From: Diplocloster modestus
GTDB taxonomy: Bacteria; Bacillota; Clostridia; Lachnospirales; Lachnospiraceae
Direction: 5' to 3'
Assembly (NCBI RefSeq): GCF_019042245.1
Contig: NZ_JAHQCX010000007.1
Location: 125,232-189,231 of the forward strand
Length of the DNA: 64,000 nucleotides
The notes under the pieces are model-generated. The model made no database searches and was not told the DNA's origin. It worked only from the letters and a program-made list of their open reading frames with translations. A program made the position numbers and the translations under genes. Below are positions 43,875 to 52,978 of the stretch, piece by piece (the stretch's first letter is position 1; every line of letters starts with the position of its first letter).

Positions 43875-43974
43875 TTTTATAGCTATGAGCACTTAGCGTC
43901 CGTTTTTTGGGCGCTTACGTGCGATGCATGAAAAATAGTCAGCAAGTGCTTTTTCGAGCGCTACTATTTTTTAT
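43875..43974. repeat. Structured intergenic repeat, family 1, copy B
   Basis: Same orientation as copy A. The first hairpin is AGCGTCC/GGGCGCT, where copy A has GGCGGCT/AGCCGCT: paired changes that keep the stem. The second is CGTGC/GCATG and the third AAAAATAG/CTATTTTT. Copy B lies inside the nucleoside operon, between the binding-protein and ATPase genes. Confidence 0.8.
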
Positions 43975-43987
43975 GTCCTGAATGCAA

Positions 43988-44015
43988 GTATGGGCGACCT
44001 AACGGTCGCCCGTAC
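43988..44015 (-). terminator. Intra-operon hairpin after the BMP gene
   Basis: GGGCGACC pairs with GGTCGCCC (8 bp, TAAC-type loop), extended by GTA/TAC past one mismatch. There is no U tract, so message stabilisation or attenuation is likelier than full termination. It lies 26 nt after the binding-protein stop, parallel to the hairpin at 13320. Confidence 0.6.
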
Positions 44016-44040
44016 CCATATCTGATTCCATTACGTTTGC

Positions 44041-45270
44041 TTATTCTTCCACTACGTTCTTGAAGTACCAGTGGATATCACCGGTGATCGTCGCATCGTC
44101 CAGCGTTCCGCCCTCGGTTCCGACTGTGGAACCATCGTTAGTCTCGATCACTCCGTCAAATACATTGAAGGAACCGTCTAACATCTTAGCTTCCGCCTCT
44201 TCGATCTTCGCTTTCGCTTCCGGATCATTCAGGCCGGAAAGCTCGGAAAGTGTCACCAGTCCTTCCTTCATTCCGCCGTAGTAGTTTTCACCGGTCCAGG
44301 TTCCGTCGATGACAGACTGAACCGCCGTGGTATAATACTTACTCCAATCCCACATAACAGAGCACAGCACCGCATCGGGAGCATCTTTGCTCATATCGGA
44401 ATTATACCCAACGCCCCACGCACCTGCTTCTTCCGCAGCCAGCTGAGGGTTTGGGGTGTCACAGTGCTGTCCGATCACATCGCATCCTTTGGCAATCAGC
44501 GCTTCCGCCGCCTGCTTCTCACCTTCGGGATCATACCAGCTGTTGGTCACCTTTACATAAACTTCCGCGTCCGGATTCACGGAATAGATACCCATGGCAA
44601 ATGCATCCAGGCCGCCGGTAACCTCTGTGTTTTCTTTATCCATAGCTGCCACATAGCCGATCTTATTGGATTCGGTCTTTAAGCCGGCCGCGATACCGGA
44701 TAAATATCTGGACTGGTAGATTCTTCCAAAATAGTTGTTGAAATTCGTTCCGTTGCTCTTATAGCCGGTACCGTGGGAGAAAATGATGTCCGGATATTCG
44801 GCTGCCAGTTTCTCACAGGTATCCATATAGTTAAAGCTGGTCGCAAAAATGACATTACATCCTTCTTCGATACACTCTCTGATCGCGTTTTCGGTCGCAG
44901 TCGGGTCGGTATCCGGGATCTTGTTTTTACGGATGATCTGGCTATCTTCCAGGCCGATCGCCTTCTGCATTCCCTGGATTCCCAGGTCATGGGTGTAAGT
45001 ATATCCGGAACCTTCCGCCGGATCTGTGATATGTATAACGCCTACTTTGATCTCTTCCTTGGGGATCGCCTTGAAGATTCCTTCCCCTGCGGCAGCCTGC
45101 GCGGGAGCGGCTGATTCCTGCGCGGGAGCGGCTGTCTCATCCGCTGTTTGGGGAGCTTCGGATGCTGCCGGAGCTTCCTTTGCCGCGGGTTCTTCTTTGC
45201 TTTTGCAGCCTGTCATCATGGCCGCTGTCATCGCTACACACAACAGAACACCTAATACTTTCTTTTTCAT
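44041..45270 (-). CDS. BMP family nucleoside-binding lipoprotein
   Basis: 409 residues. The signal MKKKVLGVLLCVAMTAAMMT precedes the lipobox Cys, then a long Ala/Glu/Pro tether. The body shows the BMP/PnrA fold: KVGVIHITDPAEGSGYTYTH, NVIFATSFNYMDTCEKLAAE, YPDIIFSHGTGYKSNGTNFN, FGRIYQSRYLSGIAAGLKTE and GYVAAMDKENTEVTGGLDAF. It captures nucleosides outside the cell for the permeases downstream. AGGAGG stands before the ATG. The -10 candidate TATAAT is at 45300-45295, but no good -35 was found. Confidence 0.94.
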   Translation of the reverse strand: MKKKVLGVLLCVAMTAAMMTGCKSKEEPAAKEAPAASEAPQTADETAAPAQESAAPAQAAAGEGIFKAIPKEEIKVGVIHITDPAEGSGYTYTHDLGIQGMQKAIGLEDSQIIRKNKIPDTDPTATENAIRECIEEGCNVIFATSFNYMDTCEKLAAEYPDIIFSHGTGYKSNGTNFNNYFGRIYQSRYLSGIAAGLKTESNKIGYVAAMDKENTEVTGGLDAFAMGIYSVNPDAEVYVKVTNSWYDPEGEKQAAEALIAKGCDVIGQHCDTPNPQLAAEEAGAWGVGYNSDMSKDAPDAVLCSVMWDWSKYYTTAVQSVIDGTWTGENYYGGMKEGLVTLSELSGLNDPEAKAKIEEAEAKMLDGSFNVFDGVIETNDGSTVGTEGGTLDDATITGDIHWYFKNVVEE

Positions 45271-45381
45271 AACGTTCCTCCTAATGTTGTTTTTATTATA
45301 AATGATGTCCCATAAGAGACTTCACCCATAATCTTTATATCCAACCTGACTTCGCCCTCATTTTACTACAAATAAAATTAA

Positions 45382-45409
45382 GCGTCTACAGGGTAGCCCC
45401 TGTAAACGC
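45382..45409 (-). terminator. Terminator of the helicase gene
   Basis: GCGTTTACAGGG pairs with CCCTGTAGACGC (12 bp with one G-U on the minus transcript, which would be a C-A mismatch on the plus transcript). The minus strand continues TTAATTTTATTTG. The remaining gap (45410-45527) is AT-rich, with small palindromes such as ACTAAT/ATTAGT. Confidence 0.6.
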
Positions 45410-45527
45410 CCATTTTTTTTACAAATATTACCAATATTACTAATGTTTTATTAGTATAACTTATTAATAACTTGAGGCAATTATAACAATTGCTTATTGA
45501 TAATGCAACTGGTATATAATGGGATTT

Positions 45528-47549
45528 CTATTGAACCTTTCGGCCGTTTAGGCCTTTTGAAGCGGTTAGTCTGAGCAGTTGATAGGACATGCAGTAATGG
45601 ATATCCAGCAGCAGCTCTTTGCCGGGCTTAGGAAAATAGATCTTTACTTTGTTATTCTGTACCGCCCGTATCACTCCGTCCCCGTATTTTACATGGTTGA
45701 CCGGCGCTCCTTCCACCAGTCCGGCCAGATCCAGATGGTACTCTCCGATGAAGCGGGACGGGGTCAGCTTCTTTCCATACTGTTCCTTCAAAGAATAGAT
45801 ATGAAGATAGGATTTGGCCCTGGTCATGGCGACATAGAACATGCGCCGTTCTTCCTCCAGATCCGCTTCCAGTACCGCCTTCCGGTAAGGGGTGATTCCC
45901 TCGTTGGCATCGATCAGGATCACCAGCTGATATTCCAGCCCCTTCGAGGCATGCATCGTGGATAGCGTGACCCCATCTGGTACATGGCTGCGTGCCAGTA
46001 CCTGTTCTCTTAGTTCCCTGGTGTATGCTTCCATATGCCGGAACCATTCTTCATAGCTGTGGCAGGGACGCGCGCTTTCCTGAAGCTGGTTCAGGGTATC
46101 ATAGAGATCTTCTGCCGACAGGCGGCGGAAGTCCGCGTACTCTTTTATGTACTCCTCGTAGCCGATGCCGTGCTGGATATAATTAACCGCGGAATAGGGC
46201 GGCATATTTTTAAGGAGCTTGAGATCATATTCTATCTTGTCGATGCGCTCCTGCATCCAGTTTTTCCCCTCATAGAAGCTTCTCAGGCAATTGAAGTCCA
46301 CGACCGGCGTGTCAAAAGCCTCCCGGCTTAAGTAACGCTTGGGGCGATTCATGATCTGAAAAAAATCCTGGCGGGTCAGTTCTCTTGTCAAACGGATATA
46401 GGCTAAGATATCGCGGGTAATCCAGTGGTCGTACAGATTGGGGATCCGGTCCTTGGCCCGGAAGGGGATATTATATTCCAGCAGTCTTTCCATCAGGCGG
46501 CCCGGCTGGGTATTCGTGCGGAACAGGATGGCCATCTGATTCCAATCTATTCCCTGCTCATGATAGCGCTTTAATTGCTGGATGACTTTCAGATATTCTT
46601 CCTGGGGGCTTACAAATTCCGCGAACTCGATATCCTTCCCTTTTTCACGGACCGTATTGATCTCTTTTGGGAAACGGGCCTTATTATTCGCGATGATGCG
46701 CGAAGCCCCTTCCACGATGTTCGGCGTGGACCGGTAATTGGTGTCCAGCAGCACTCTTTGGGCCTTTGGATAATCCTTGCTGAAGTTCAGCATTATTTCC
46801 GGTTTTGCCCCCCGGAAACGGTATATGGACTGATCGTCATCTCCCACGATAAACAGATTATCCTCCGGTGCCGCCAGAAGCCTCACGATATCATACTGGA
46901 TCTGATTGATGTCCTGGAACTCATCTATTAGAATGTACCGGTATTTGTCCTGCCAGGCTTTCAGGATATCCGGCCGGCTCTCAAACAGCTCCAGGCAGTA
47001 CACCATCATATCGTCAAAATCCAACAGCCGGGCCTTTTGCAGTTTTTGCTGGTAGGAGTGATAGATCTTCCGGAATACCTGATCCGGACAGTTTTTGGCG
47101 TGATAGGTTTGCAGGGAAGTCCGCTCATTTTTTACGCTGCTGATCTCTGAGAGAATTCCGGTGAGGAAATCGGCTTCGTCATCGATCTCCAGCTCGATGT
47201 GATCCAAGATCTCCCTCAGATAGGTAAACTTCTGATCTTCCTTTAAAATATTTGCCGCAGTATATCCATAGGCATATTTCAGAATCGAGAAAAATATGGC
47301 GTGAAAGGTGCCGAAGGATACGCTGGCCGTGCCTTCCATCAGCTTTTGGAACCGTTCCTGCATTTCCCTGGCTGCAGCTCTTGTAAAGGTTATCACCAGG
47401 ATGCCGGATGGGTCTGCCCCGTATTCATCGATCAGATACTTCGTTCTCTGCGTAATCACAAGGGTTTTCCCTGAGCCTGGTCCGGCCAGGACTAACATGG
47501 GGCCATCCTTATGACGGATCGCCTGAATCTGGGATTCATTAAAGCTCAT
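45528..47549 (-). CDS. UvrD/PcrA-type superfamily 1 DNA helicase
   Basis: 673 residues. Motifs in order: Q motif LNESQ-like (SFNESQIQAI), Walker A VLAGPGSGKTLVITQRTKYL, LVITFTRAAAREMQER, Walker B RYILIDEFQDINQIQYDIVR, GDDDQSIYRFRGAKPEIML, LDTNYRSTPNIV, LSTMHASKGLEYQLVILIDA and MFYVAMTRAKSYLHIY. It is shorter than PcrA (about 720-750 residues) and may be a UvrD paralogue used in repair. The C-terminus has a KYGDGVIRAVQNNKVKIYF Tudor-like tail as in PcrA. Its leader holds three hairpins. Confidence 0.9.
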   Translation of the reverse strand: MSFNESQIQAIRHKDGPMLVLAGPGSGKTLVITQRTKYLIDEYGADPSGILVITFTRAAAREMQERFQKLMEGTASVSFGTFHAIFFSILKYAYGYTAANILKEDQKFTYLREILDHIELEIDDEADFLTGILSEISSVKNERTSLQTYHAKNCPDQVFRKIYHSYQQKLQKARLLDFDDMMVYCLELFESRPDILKAWQDKYRYILIDEFQDINQIQYDIVRLLAAPEDNLFIVGDDDQSIYRFRGAKPEIMLNFSKDYPKAQRVLLDTNYRSTPNIVEGASRIIANNKARFPKEINTVREKGKDIEFAEFVSPQEEYLKVIQQLKRYHEQGIDWNQMAILFRTNTQPGRLMERLLEYNIPFRAKDRIPNLYDHWITRDILAYIRLTRELTRQDFFQIMNRPKRYLSREAFDTPVVDFNCLRSFYEGKNWMQERIDKIEYDLKLLKNMPPYSAVNYIQHGIGYEEYIKEYADFRRLSAEDLYDTLNQLQESARPCHSYEEWFRHMEAYTRELREQVLARSHVPDGVTLSTMHASKGLEYQLVILIDANEGITPYRKAVLEADLEEERRMFYVAMTRAKSYLHIYSLKEQYGKKLTPSRFIGEYHLDLAGLVEGAPVNHVKYGDGVIRAVQNNKVKIYFPKPGKELLLDIHYCMSYQLLRLTASKGLNGRKVQ

Positions 47550-47562
47550 TCTTACCTCCGTT

Positions 47563-47611
47563 GCCGCTTACGCGGCCCGCCGCAGGCGGAGAGTTTCGCA
47601 AGCGAAACTCT
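47563..47611 (-). promoter_or_regulatory. Three consecutive hairpins in the helicase leader
   Basis: GCCGC/GCGGC, CCGCC/GGCGG and GAGTTTCGC/GCGAAACTC are stacked with almost no spacing, 14 nt before the helicase ATG on the minus strand. On the plus strand the last stem is followed by TTTTT, so it could also end a plus-strand transcript. It may hide or insulate the ribosome site. Confidence 0.6.
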
Positions 47612-47633
47612 TTTTCATTTATAAAAGTTTATT

Positions 47634-47662
47634 TTGACTCGGATATGTGAATATAGTAAGAT
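47634..47662 (+). promoter_or_regulatory. Promoter of the phosphoesterase gene
   Basis: TTGACT (47634-47639) and TAAGAT (47657-47662) are 17 bp apart, about 70 nt before the ATG. Confidence 0.55.
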
Positions 47663-47732
47663 AGTATAAATGTTTATTTTCAATTTGTATAGATGCGTAT
47701 TTTTTAATATATAAGGAAAAGGATTATCGTCC

Positions 47733-48551
47733 ATGTCGAAATTCAAAACGACTTTTTACACGATAGAAACAGGAAAAATCCCGGATCTCAAACGGCCGTG
47801 GCGGCTGGCTCTGCTGGCTGATCTGCACAACAAAAGCTACGGACCGGATAACCGGCTTCTTCTGGAAGAAATCCGCAAAAACCGTCCGGATGGAATTCTC
47901 ATTGCCGGTGATGTAATCATCTCGGACCGGAAAAAACAGGAAGTCCACAAGGATGCCGCTTATCAGCTGTTGATCACCCTGGCCGCAGAGTATCCGATAT
48001 ATCTGGGAAACGGGAATCATGAACACCGGATGCGGGAATTCCCCGATTCATTTGCCGGGGAATATGAATCGTATACCCGGCTGCTGCAAAGCTGCGGCAT
48101 CCATACACTGGTCAACGGGCATTTTACATTGCAAATCGGCGGGGCGCCGGTCACCATCTATGGTTTTGAACTGGATTTCAGCTATTATAAGAAATTTACC
48201 CGCAAACCCTTTTATGACACGTATCTGACAGATGTACTGGGCACTCCTGATCCGGAACACTATAATATCCTCATCGCCCACAATCCGGTCTATTTTCCGC
48301 AGTATGCCAAATGGGGCGCGGATCTTACCGTCTCCGGCCATCTTCATGGCGGTATTATCTGTATACCGGGAATCGGCGGCCTGATCACTCCCCAGGCCAA
48401 GCTTTTTCCAAAATACGATGCCGGATATTTTGAAGAACAGGGCCGCTCCCTGATCGTCAGCCGAGGACTTGGTTCTCATACGGTCAGTTTCCGTATCTTC
48501 AATCCGGCAGAGCTGATCTTTATCGATATTACATCTAAAATGAGCTGTTAG
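47733..48551 (+). CDS. Calcineurin-like metallophosphoesterase (YkuE/YaeI type)
   Basis: 272 residues. Metal-binding motifs: LALLADLHNKSYGPDN (D-x-H), PDGILIAGDVI (G-D), YLGNGNHEHRM (G-N-H-E), ILIAHNPVYFPQYAKWGADL (H) and TVSGHLHGGIICIPGIGGLI (G-H-x-H). The G-H-L-H-G-G ending is typical of the UDP-diacylglucosamine-hydrolase-like/YkuE group. No signal peptide or membrane helix is seen, so it is probably cytoplasmic. The substrate is unknown. Confidence 0.88.
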   Translation: MSKFKTTFYTIETGKIPDLKRPWRLALLADLHNKSYGPDNRLLLEEIRKNRPDGILIAGDVIISDRKKQEVHKDAAYQLLITLAAEYPIYLGNGNHEHRMREFPDSFAGEYESYTRLLQSCGIHTLVNGHFTLQIGGAPVTIYGFELDFSYYKKFTRKPFYDTYLTDVLGTPDPEHYNILIAHNPVYFPQYAKWGADLTVSGHLHGGIICIPGIGGLITPQAKLFPKYDAGYFEEQGRSLIVSRGLGSHTVSFRIFNPAELIFIDITSKMSC

Positions 48552-48664
48552 GTTCCCTTATTATGAATAAACAGGCTGACCGGCATTGGATTCTATAAGG
48601 AACAGATTCAGATTGAAAAGACAAAAAATTAATAAAACATACGAACAGACAAGAGGATAACACA

Positions 48665-49927
48665 ATGAAACTACAATATAAACATACGGTATATGCAAGC
48701 TACTTAGGATACATCACGCAGGCTATCGTCAACAACCTGCCGCCCCTGCTGTTTATCACCTTTCAGAAAACCATGGGCATCTCATTGAGTGAACTGGGAT
48801 TTTTGGTATCCCTGAACTTTGGTGTACAGATGCTGGTGGATCTCATCTCCGCCAAGTTCGTCGACCGGATCGGGTACCGCATCTGTATCGTGGCCGCTCA
48901 CATCTGCAGTACGGTCGGGCTGGTCGGGCTGGGCCTGTTTCCCATGTTACTGCCAAACCCGTACCTGGGCCTTATGATCGCCGTGGTCATCAACGCCATC
49001 GGCGGCGGGCTGATCGAGGTACTGGTAAGCCCCATCGTCCAGGCCCTGCCCGGAGATGAAAAAGCCAGTGCCATGAGCATGCTGCACTCCTTCTACTGCT
49101 GGGGGCATGTCACCGTGGTTCTGCTCTCCACACTGTATTTCGTCACCATCGGCCTTTCCCGCTGGTACTTTCTTCCGCTGATATGGGCTGTACTTCCGCT
49201 CTTTAACACTTTTTTCTACGCGAAGGTGCCGCTGCTTACGCTGACCGGGGAACACAGTGCCACACCCCTGCGGAAACTGTTTTCCATGAAGATCTTCTGG
49301 CTGTTCCTGATCCTGATGATCTGTTCCGCCGCATCCGAGCAGGCTATGGCGCAGTGGGCTTCCCTGTTCGCTGAATCCGGCCTGAATGTGTCCAAAACCA
49401 TGGGTGACCTTCTCGGTCCCTGCGCCTTTGCCGTCTGCATGGGGCTGTCCAGAACCTACTACGGCAAAAATGGTTCCAGGATCGATCTGAAAAAATTCAT
49501 CCTGGCCAGCAGTATCCTCTGCATGATCAGCTACCTGCTCGCCACCCTGTCTCCGGTTCCGCTTCTCTCTCTGGCCGGCTGCGCGCTGTGCGGCCTGTCC
49601 GTTGGAATCATGTGGCCCGGTTCTTTTTCCCTGGCTGCGGAATACTGTCCGGCAGGCGGAACGGGTATGTTCGCGCTGCTGGCTCTGGCCGGTGATATCG
49701 GCTGTTCTTTAGGTCCGGGTATGGTGGGTGTCGTCTCCAACTCTGTAGCAAGCCGCAGCGGTTCCCTGTCGAATCTTTTGTTCGGCAATTTGACTGGAAC
49801 GGAAGCCGGATTGAAAACAGGTCTGCTGTGTGCGATCCTCTTCCCGGTGCTGATGTTCTTTGCCGTTTCTGTCCTCTCCCGCCTCAGAAGGCCCCAAGAT
49901 CCGAAAAACCAGCCTCACCGGGGATAA
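48665..49927 (+). CDS. Major facilitator superfamily transporter
   Basis: 420 residues with about 12 hydrophobic helices. After the second helix comes FVDRIGYRICIVAAHICSTV, the position of the MFS motif A; GGGLIEVLVSPIVQALPGDE follows in helix 4. SLLQ-type features of sugar/fucose permeases (AMSMLHSFYCWGHVTVVLLS) suggest the FHS-like group. It ends 13 nt before the convergent M56 gene, with no hairpin between. The substrate is unknown. Confidence 0.85.
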   Translation: MKLQYKHTVYASYLGYITQAIVNNLPPLLFITFQKTMGISLSELGFLVSLNFGVQMLVDLISAKFVDRIGYRICIVAAHICSTVGLVGLGLFPMLLPNPYLGLMIAVVINAIGGGLIEVLVSPIVQALPGDEKASAMSMLHSFYCWGHVTVVLLSTLYFVTIGLSRWYFLPLIWAVLPLFNTFFYAKVPLLTLTGEHSATPLRKLFSMKIFWLFLILMICSAASEQAMAQWASLFAESGLNVSKTMGDLLGPCAFAVCMGLSRTYYGKNGSRIDLKKFILASSILCMISYLLATLSPVPLLSLAGCALCGLSVGIMWPGSFSLAAEYCPAGGTGMFALLALAGDIGCSLGPGMVGVVSNSVASRSGSLSNLLFGNLTGTEAGLKTGLLCAILFPVLMFFAVSVLSRLRRPQDPKNQPHRG

Positions 49928-49940
49928 CTACTGTTTCCTT

Positions 49941-52274
49941 TTACTCTATCTGCGTAATTTTAAATTCCTGTTTGTATGTAACGACTGCAGTCAGGTCTGC
50001 ATCTTCCGCGTACTGCGCAGAGGGCCAGTCCCCGATCTGCAGGGCCGGTGTGAACAGCATATGAATCGTTTCTCCCAGTTCAAAGTCTACAATGGTTCCC
50101 CAGTAGATGTCCATTACCGGTTCTTCTGCCCAGGAGGTGTCTATTTTTCTGAGAACATGTTCTTGGGTATACAGGGTTACACTCTGTTCATCTGGATCGT
50201 ATTCATAGGATATATTCTGTTCCAGCTGGCTCATGTAATCGTCCGGCTGGAACATGGTTTCCCGAAGAGGGCCGTCCTGGGTTTGCTCAAATATGTACAG
50301 ATTCCAGATCATCAGCCCGGTTCCGGAGGCACCCAGTATCTTCATCTGCAGCTGCCCTTTGCCGGAATCCCAATAGATCTCAGGTGGGAGAGCCATCGGC
50401 GAAGTCCCATATGTGATATCAAAACGGCTGATCTCTTCCCCTTTGCGAATGAGAATCCCCCGTTCAGAATAATCGGTGTCATTGTATCCATATATAATAA
50501 TTTGCTCTTCTGGCAGCTCCGCCAGAATCATAATATCCTCTGTTTCTGATCCATCATATTGTTTTTGAATCTGATCCAGCTGCTGGGCTGTAACCGCATT
50601 CAGCCTGCTCATGACCTGCTCCTGGTTCTCCGTTTCCGTTCTTCCGGAACCGTTCTCCAGAGCCCATTCCTGGTTGGCAGTTTTTAACAGATGTGACTGG
50701 AGCTTATCGATCCGTTCCTTGAGACTGCCGCTTTTTCCAAATATTGACCCGAACCGCTGATCCATCCACTGGAACTCTTCCGTCTGCTCAATGGGCTGTT
50801 CCGCTGTACTGTATAACGCCATTCCATTCTCGGCCTTTAACAGGAGAATGCTGTGATCCAAATAGCCGTTCAGCTCTCGTAAGAACTGCTGAACTGCTTC
50901 TGAATCAAACAGATACCGGTCTTTCTCTGCCACATAGTTTATCTCGTTTTCCGCTCTGACCTGCTGCTGTCCGGTCTCTCCCAGGGAGAACAGCTGGTAG
51001 GACATCGTCCCTTCTTCCGGCTGAACCCGCGCTGTATAGCGCAACAGAAGATCTTCCTCCTCCGTCTGGTAAAGGTAATAGGACATACCGGTCTGTCCCG
51101 AAAGGGGTAACTGCGACTTCCAAAGTTCGTCTCCCTGCCGGTTTTTTACCACCAGCGCTGCCATACTGCTTTCCTGCGGGTTTTCCGGTATCTCTGCCAA
51201 TATTGTCTCTTCACTGCCATCCTGTGTCAGATCGGCGGGTATCCCCCCGCGGCCTGCGGACAGCGGATCTGACAAAAAGAGAAACGCGGCGGCGGCGCCC
51301 AGAGCGATGGCTGCTGCTTTAACCCAGGTGCCTGGCCTTCTATAATTTAATATATTTTTCACCCGCTGCTTTGTATTGCTCTCTCCAAAGGCCAGCGGAT
51401 GAGCCGTCTGGGGCTGTCCCCGAAGCGCCAGATTTAATAGGGAACGGCAATAGTCCCTTCTCTTATTCTCTCCCAGTTTTGACATTACCGCCTCATCGCA
51501 GGCCATCTCTATGTCTTTCGCCATCAGACGGTAAGCAAACCACACCAGTGGATTAAACCAATGAATCACCAAGGCCAGATAAAATACCGGTTTAAAAACC
51601 GTATCCCCTCTGCGGATGTGCATCCGTTCATGCAGCAGCACATGTTCCCTCTCCTCTGCTGACAGATTCACAGGCAGATAAATCTTCGCCCGAAACATTC
51701 CCAGGACGAAAGGTGTTCTGATTCGATCGCTGGTATAACAGCCTTCTCCATCCGGTATGGCTGTCCCCAGCCTCCTTCTCAAGCCGAAGTAACTACATAA
51801 GCTATATAGGAGCAGCAGTACGATACCGCTTCCCCATACTACACAGCCCGCGCCCGCGAAGGTCTTAGGAATATCCGCGGCAGCCGTCCCGTACACCCTG
51901 GGTTCACTCTCAGCCGGATTCTCAAGTGCATTAGCCCCTTTGCCTCCAAGACCTGTCTGCTGCCTCTCCATTGACAGTCCCGCTCCCTCGGCGTCCATAT
52001 CCTGGGAAGTGCCTTCAAAACCAACACCCGCCCCGAATATTTCCTCCTGTGCTTCCTCTGTCTGTGCTGCTGTTCCCCCGCCGGGAATCAGGCTATATGA
52101 GCTTTCAAAAGACACCGGACAAACCATACGGATCAACACGATCACCCACAGCAGGCTGCTGAACATCTTCGGCAGCCTCTTCATCAGCCATCGGACAGCA
52201 AGCATACAGATAATCACGTAACCAGACACAAGGCTCATCCGAAGCACCGTCAGGAAAAGAATCTCAGGTTTCAT
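49941..52274 (-). CDS. M56 family (BlaR1-like) membrane metalloprotease/sensor
   Basis: 777 residues. The N-terminal part has four membrane helices (LRMSLVSGYVIICMLAVRWL, VVWGSGIVLLLLYSLCSYFG and others) and the zinc motif HERMH in EREHVLLHERMHIRRGDTVF, then LVIHWFNPLVWFAYRLMAKD and EMACDEAVMSKLG. After the fourth helix a 430-residue extracellular domain follows; it has no penicillin-binding S-x-x-K motif, so the signal is not obviously a beta-lactam. It overlaps blaI by 11 nt. On activation it would trigger cleavage of the BlaI repressor. Confidence 0.88.
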   Translation of the reverse strand: MKPEILFLTVLRMSLVSGYVIICMLAVRWLMKRLPKMFSSLLWVIVLIRMVCPVSFESSYSLIPGGGTAAQTEEAQEEIFGAGVGFEGTSQDMDAEGAGLSMERQQTGLGGKGANALENPAESEPRVYGTAAADIPKTFAGAGCVVWGSGIVLLLLYSLCSYFGLRRRLGTAIPDGEGCYTSDRIRTPFVLGMFRAKIYLPVNLSAEEREHVLLHERMHIRRGDTVFKPVFYLALVIHWFNPLVWFAYRLMAKDIEMACDEAVMSKLGENKRRDYCRSLLNLALRGQPQTAHPLAFGESNTKQRVKNILNYRRPGTWVKAAAIALGAAAAFLFLSDPLSAGRGGIPADLTQDGSEETILAEIPENPQESSMAALVVKNRQGDELWKSQLPLSGQTGMSYYLYQTEEEDLLLRYTARVQPEEGTMSYQLFSLGETGQQQVRAENEINYVAEKDRYLFDSEAVQQFLRELNGYLDHSILLLKAENGMALYSTAEQPIEQTEEFQWMDQRFGSIFGKSGSLKERIDKLQSHLLKTANQEWALENGSGRTETENQEQVMSRLNAVTAQQLDQIQKQYDGSETEDIMILAELPEEQIIIYGYNDTDYSERGILIRKGEEISRFDITYGTSPMALPPEIYWDSGKGQLQMKILGASGTGLMIWNLYIFEQTQDGPLRETMFQPDDYMSQLEQNISYEYDPDEQSVTLYTQEHVLRKIDTSWAEEPVMDIYWGTIVDFELGETIHMLFTPALQIGDWPSAQYAEDADLTAVVTYKQEFKITQIE

Positions 52275-52641
52275 CAGCTCGCCCCCCGTTCTTATCCCCG
52301 ATCAGTTTCTGTATCTCCCGCACCTCCTCCGCAGACAAAGGCCTGTCCTTTAAAAAAGCTGCCAAAAACAAAGGCAGTGAACCCCCAAAAGTCCTTTTCA
52401 CAAACGCCTCGCTCTCCTGCCGCTGTATCTCCTCTTTGGGGATCCTGGAAGTCACCACAGAATTTTCCACTCGAAAGACGCCTCTGTCACATAACCTTTT
52501 CAGCACCGTATAAGTCGTCGTGCGTTTCCATTCCAGCCTCTCCGCGCACAGTTTCACCAATTCCCTGGTCGTAACCGGCTCCCGCTCCCATACAATACAT
52601 GCTAACCGATATTCACTATCAAAAATTTTCGGTATTTCCAT
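52264..52641 (-). CDS. BlaI/MecI family repressor (second copy)
   Basis: 125 residues from ATG 52641 (GGGGAG upstream); a GTG three codons earlier is possible. Winged-helix motifs: SEYRLACIVWEREPVTTREL, LEWKRTTTYTVLKRLCDRGV and FRVENSVVTSRIPKEEIQRQ; the C-terminal dimerisation part ends LSAEEVREIQKLIG. It is coupled to the M56 sensor, and its promoter carries two clear dyads. It is an intact counterpart of the broken system at 5.7-7.6 kb. Confidence 0.92.
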   Translation of the reverse strand: MEIPKIFDSEYRLACIVWEREPVTTRELVKLCAERLEWKRTTTYTVLKRLCDRGVFRVENSVVTSRIPKEEIQRQESEAFVKRTFGGSLPLFLAAFLKDRPLSAEEVREIQKLIGDKNGGRADET

Positions 52642-52661
52642 ATAACCCACTCCCCGCCAAT

Positions 52662-52713
52662 TGTCTAATGTATTAGACAGTTTTAGTCTACTGCATTAGA
52701 CATGATTTGTCAA
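52662..52713 (-). promoter_or_regulatory. Promoter with two BlaI operator dyads
   Basis: TTGACA (52713-52708) and TAGACT (52690-52685) are 17 bp apart on the minus strand. Two dyads, GTCTACTGCATTAGAC (52686-52701) and the perfect TGTCTAATGTATTAGACA (52662-52679), overlap the promoter and start region, with centres 23 bp apart. Repressor binding would block polymerase. Confidence 0.75.
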
Positions 52714-52735
52714 GGACGTAAGTGATTCGAATCCC

Positions 52736-52978
52736 TTAGATTCCCTGATCCTCCTGGCCCAGGGTACGTATGAAATCGCTGGGAGGCAGTCCGGTGGCCC
52801 GTTTGAATTGTTTGCTGAAATAGCTGGCGCTCCCGTAGCCGTCTTTTCGGCCACGTATCTGACATTATCGATGCCGCCCTGGAACAGCTCTATCGCTTTT
52901 TCGATCCTGACCTTATTCATAAAATCGTTGATCGTTATCTGCTTATCCCTTTTGCAACAATTGGTCGGGACTTTACAC
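52736..52978 (-). pseudogene. AraC-type DNA-binding domain remnant, frameshifted
   Basis: The minus strand reads DKQITINDFMNKVRIEKAIE and LFQGGIDNVRYVAEKT, then shifts frame by one base and continues YGSASYFSKQFKRATGLPPS and DFIRTLGQED before a stop at 52736. This is the last 75 residues of an AraC/YesN regulator; everything upstream is gone. It ends about 20 nt before the promoter of blaI. Confidence 0.75.

Noticed and set aside
45271-45420. Purine riboswitch ahead of the nucleoside importer
   Set aside because: The hairpin GCGTTTACAGGG/CCCTGTAGACGC lacks the purine-riboswitch core and loop-loop motifs; it fits a helicase terminator.
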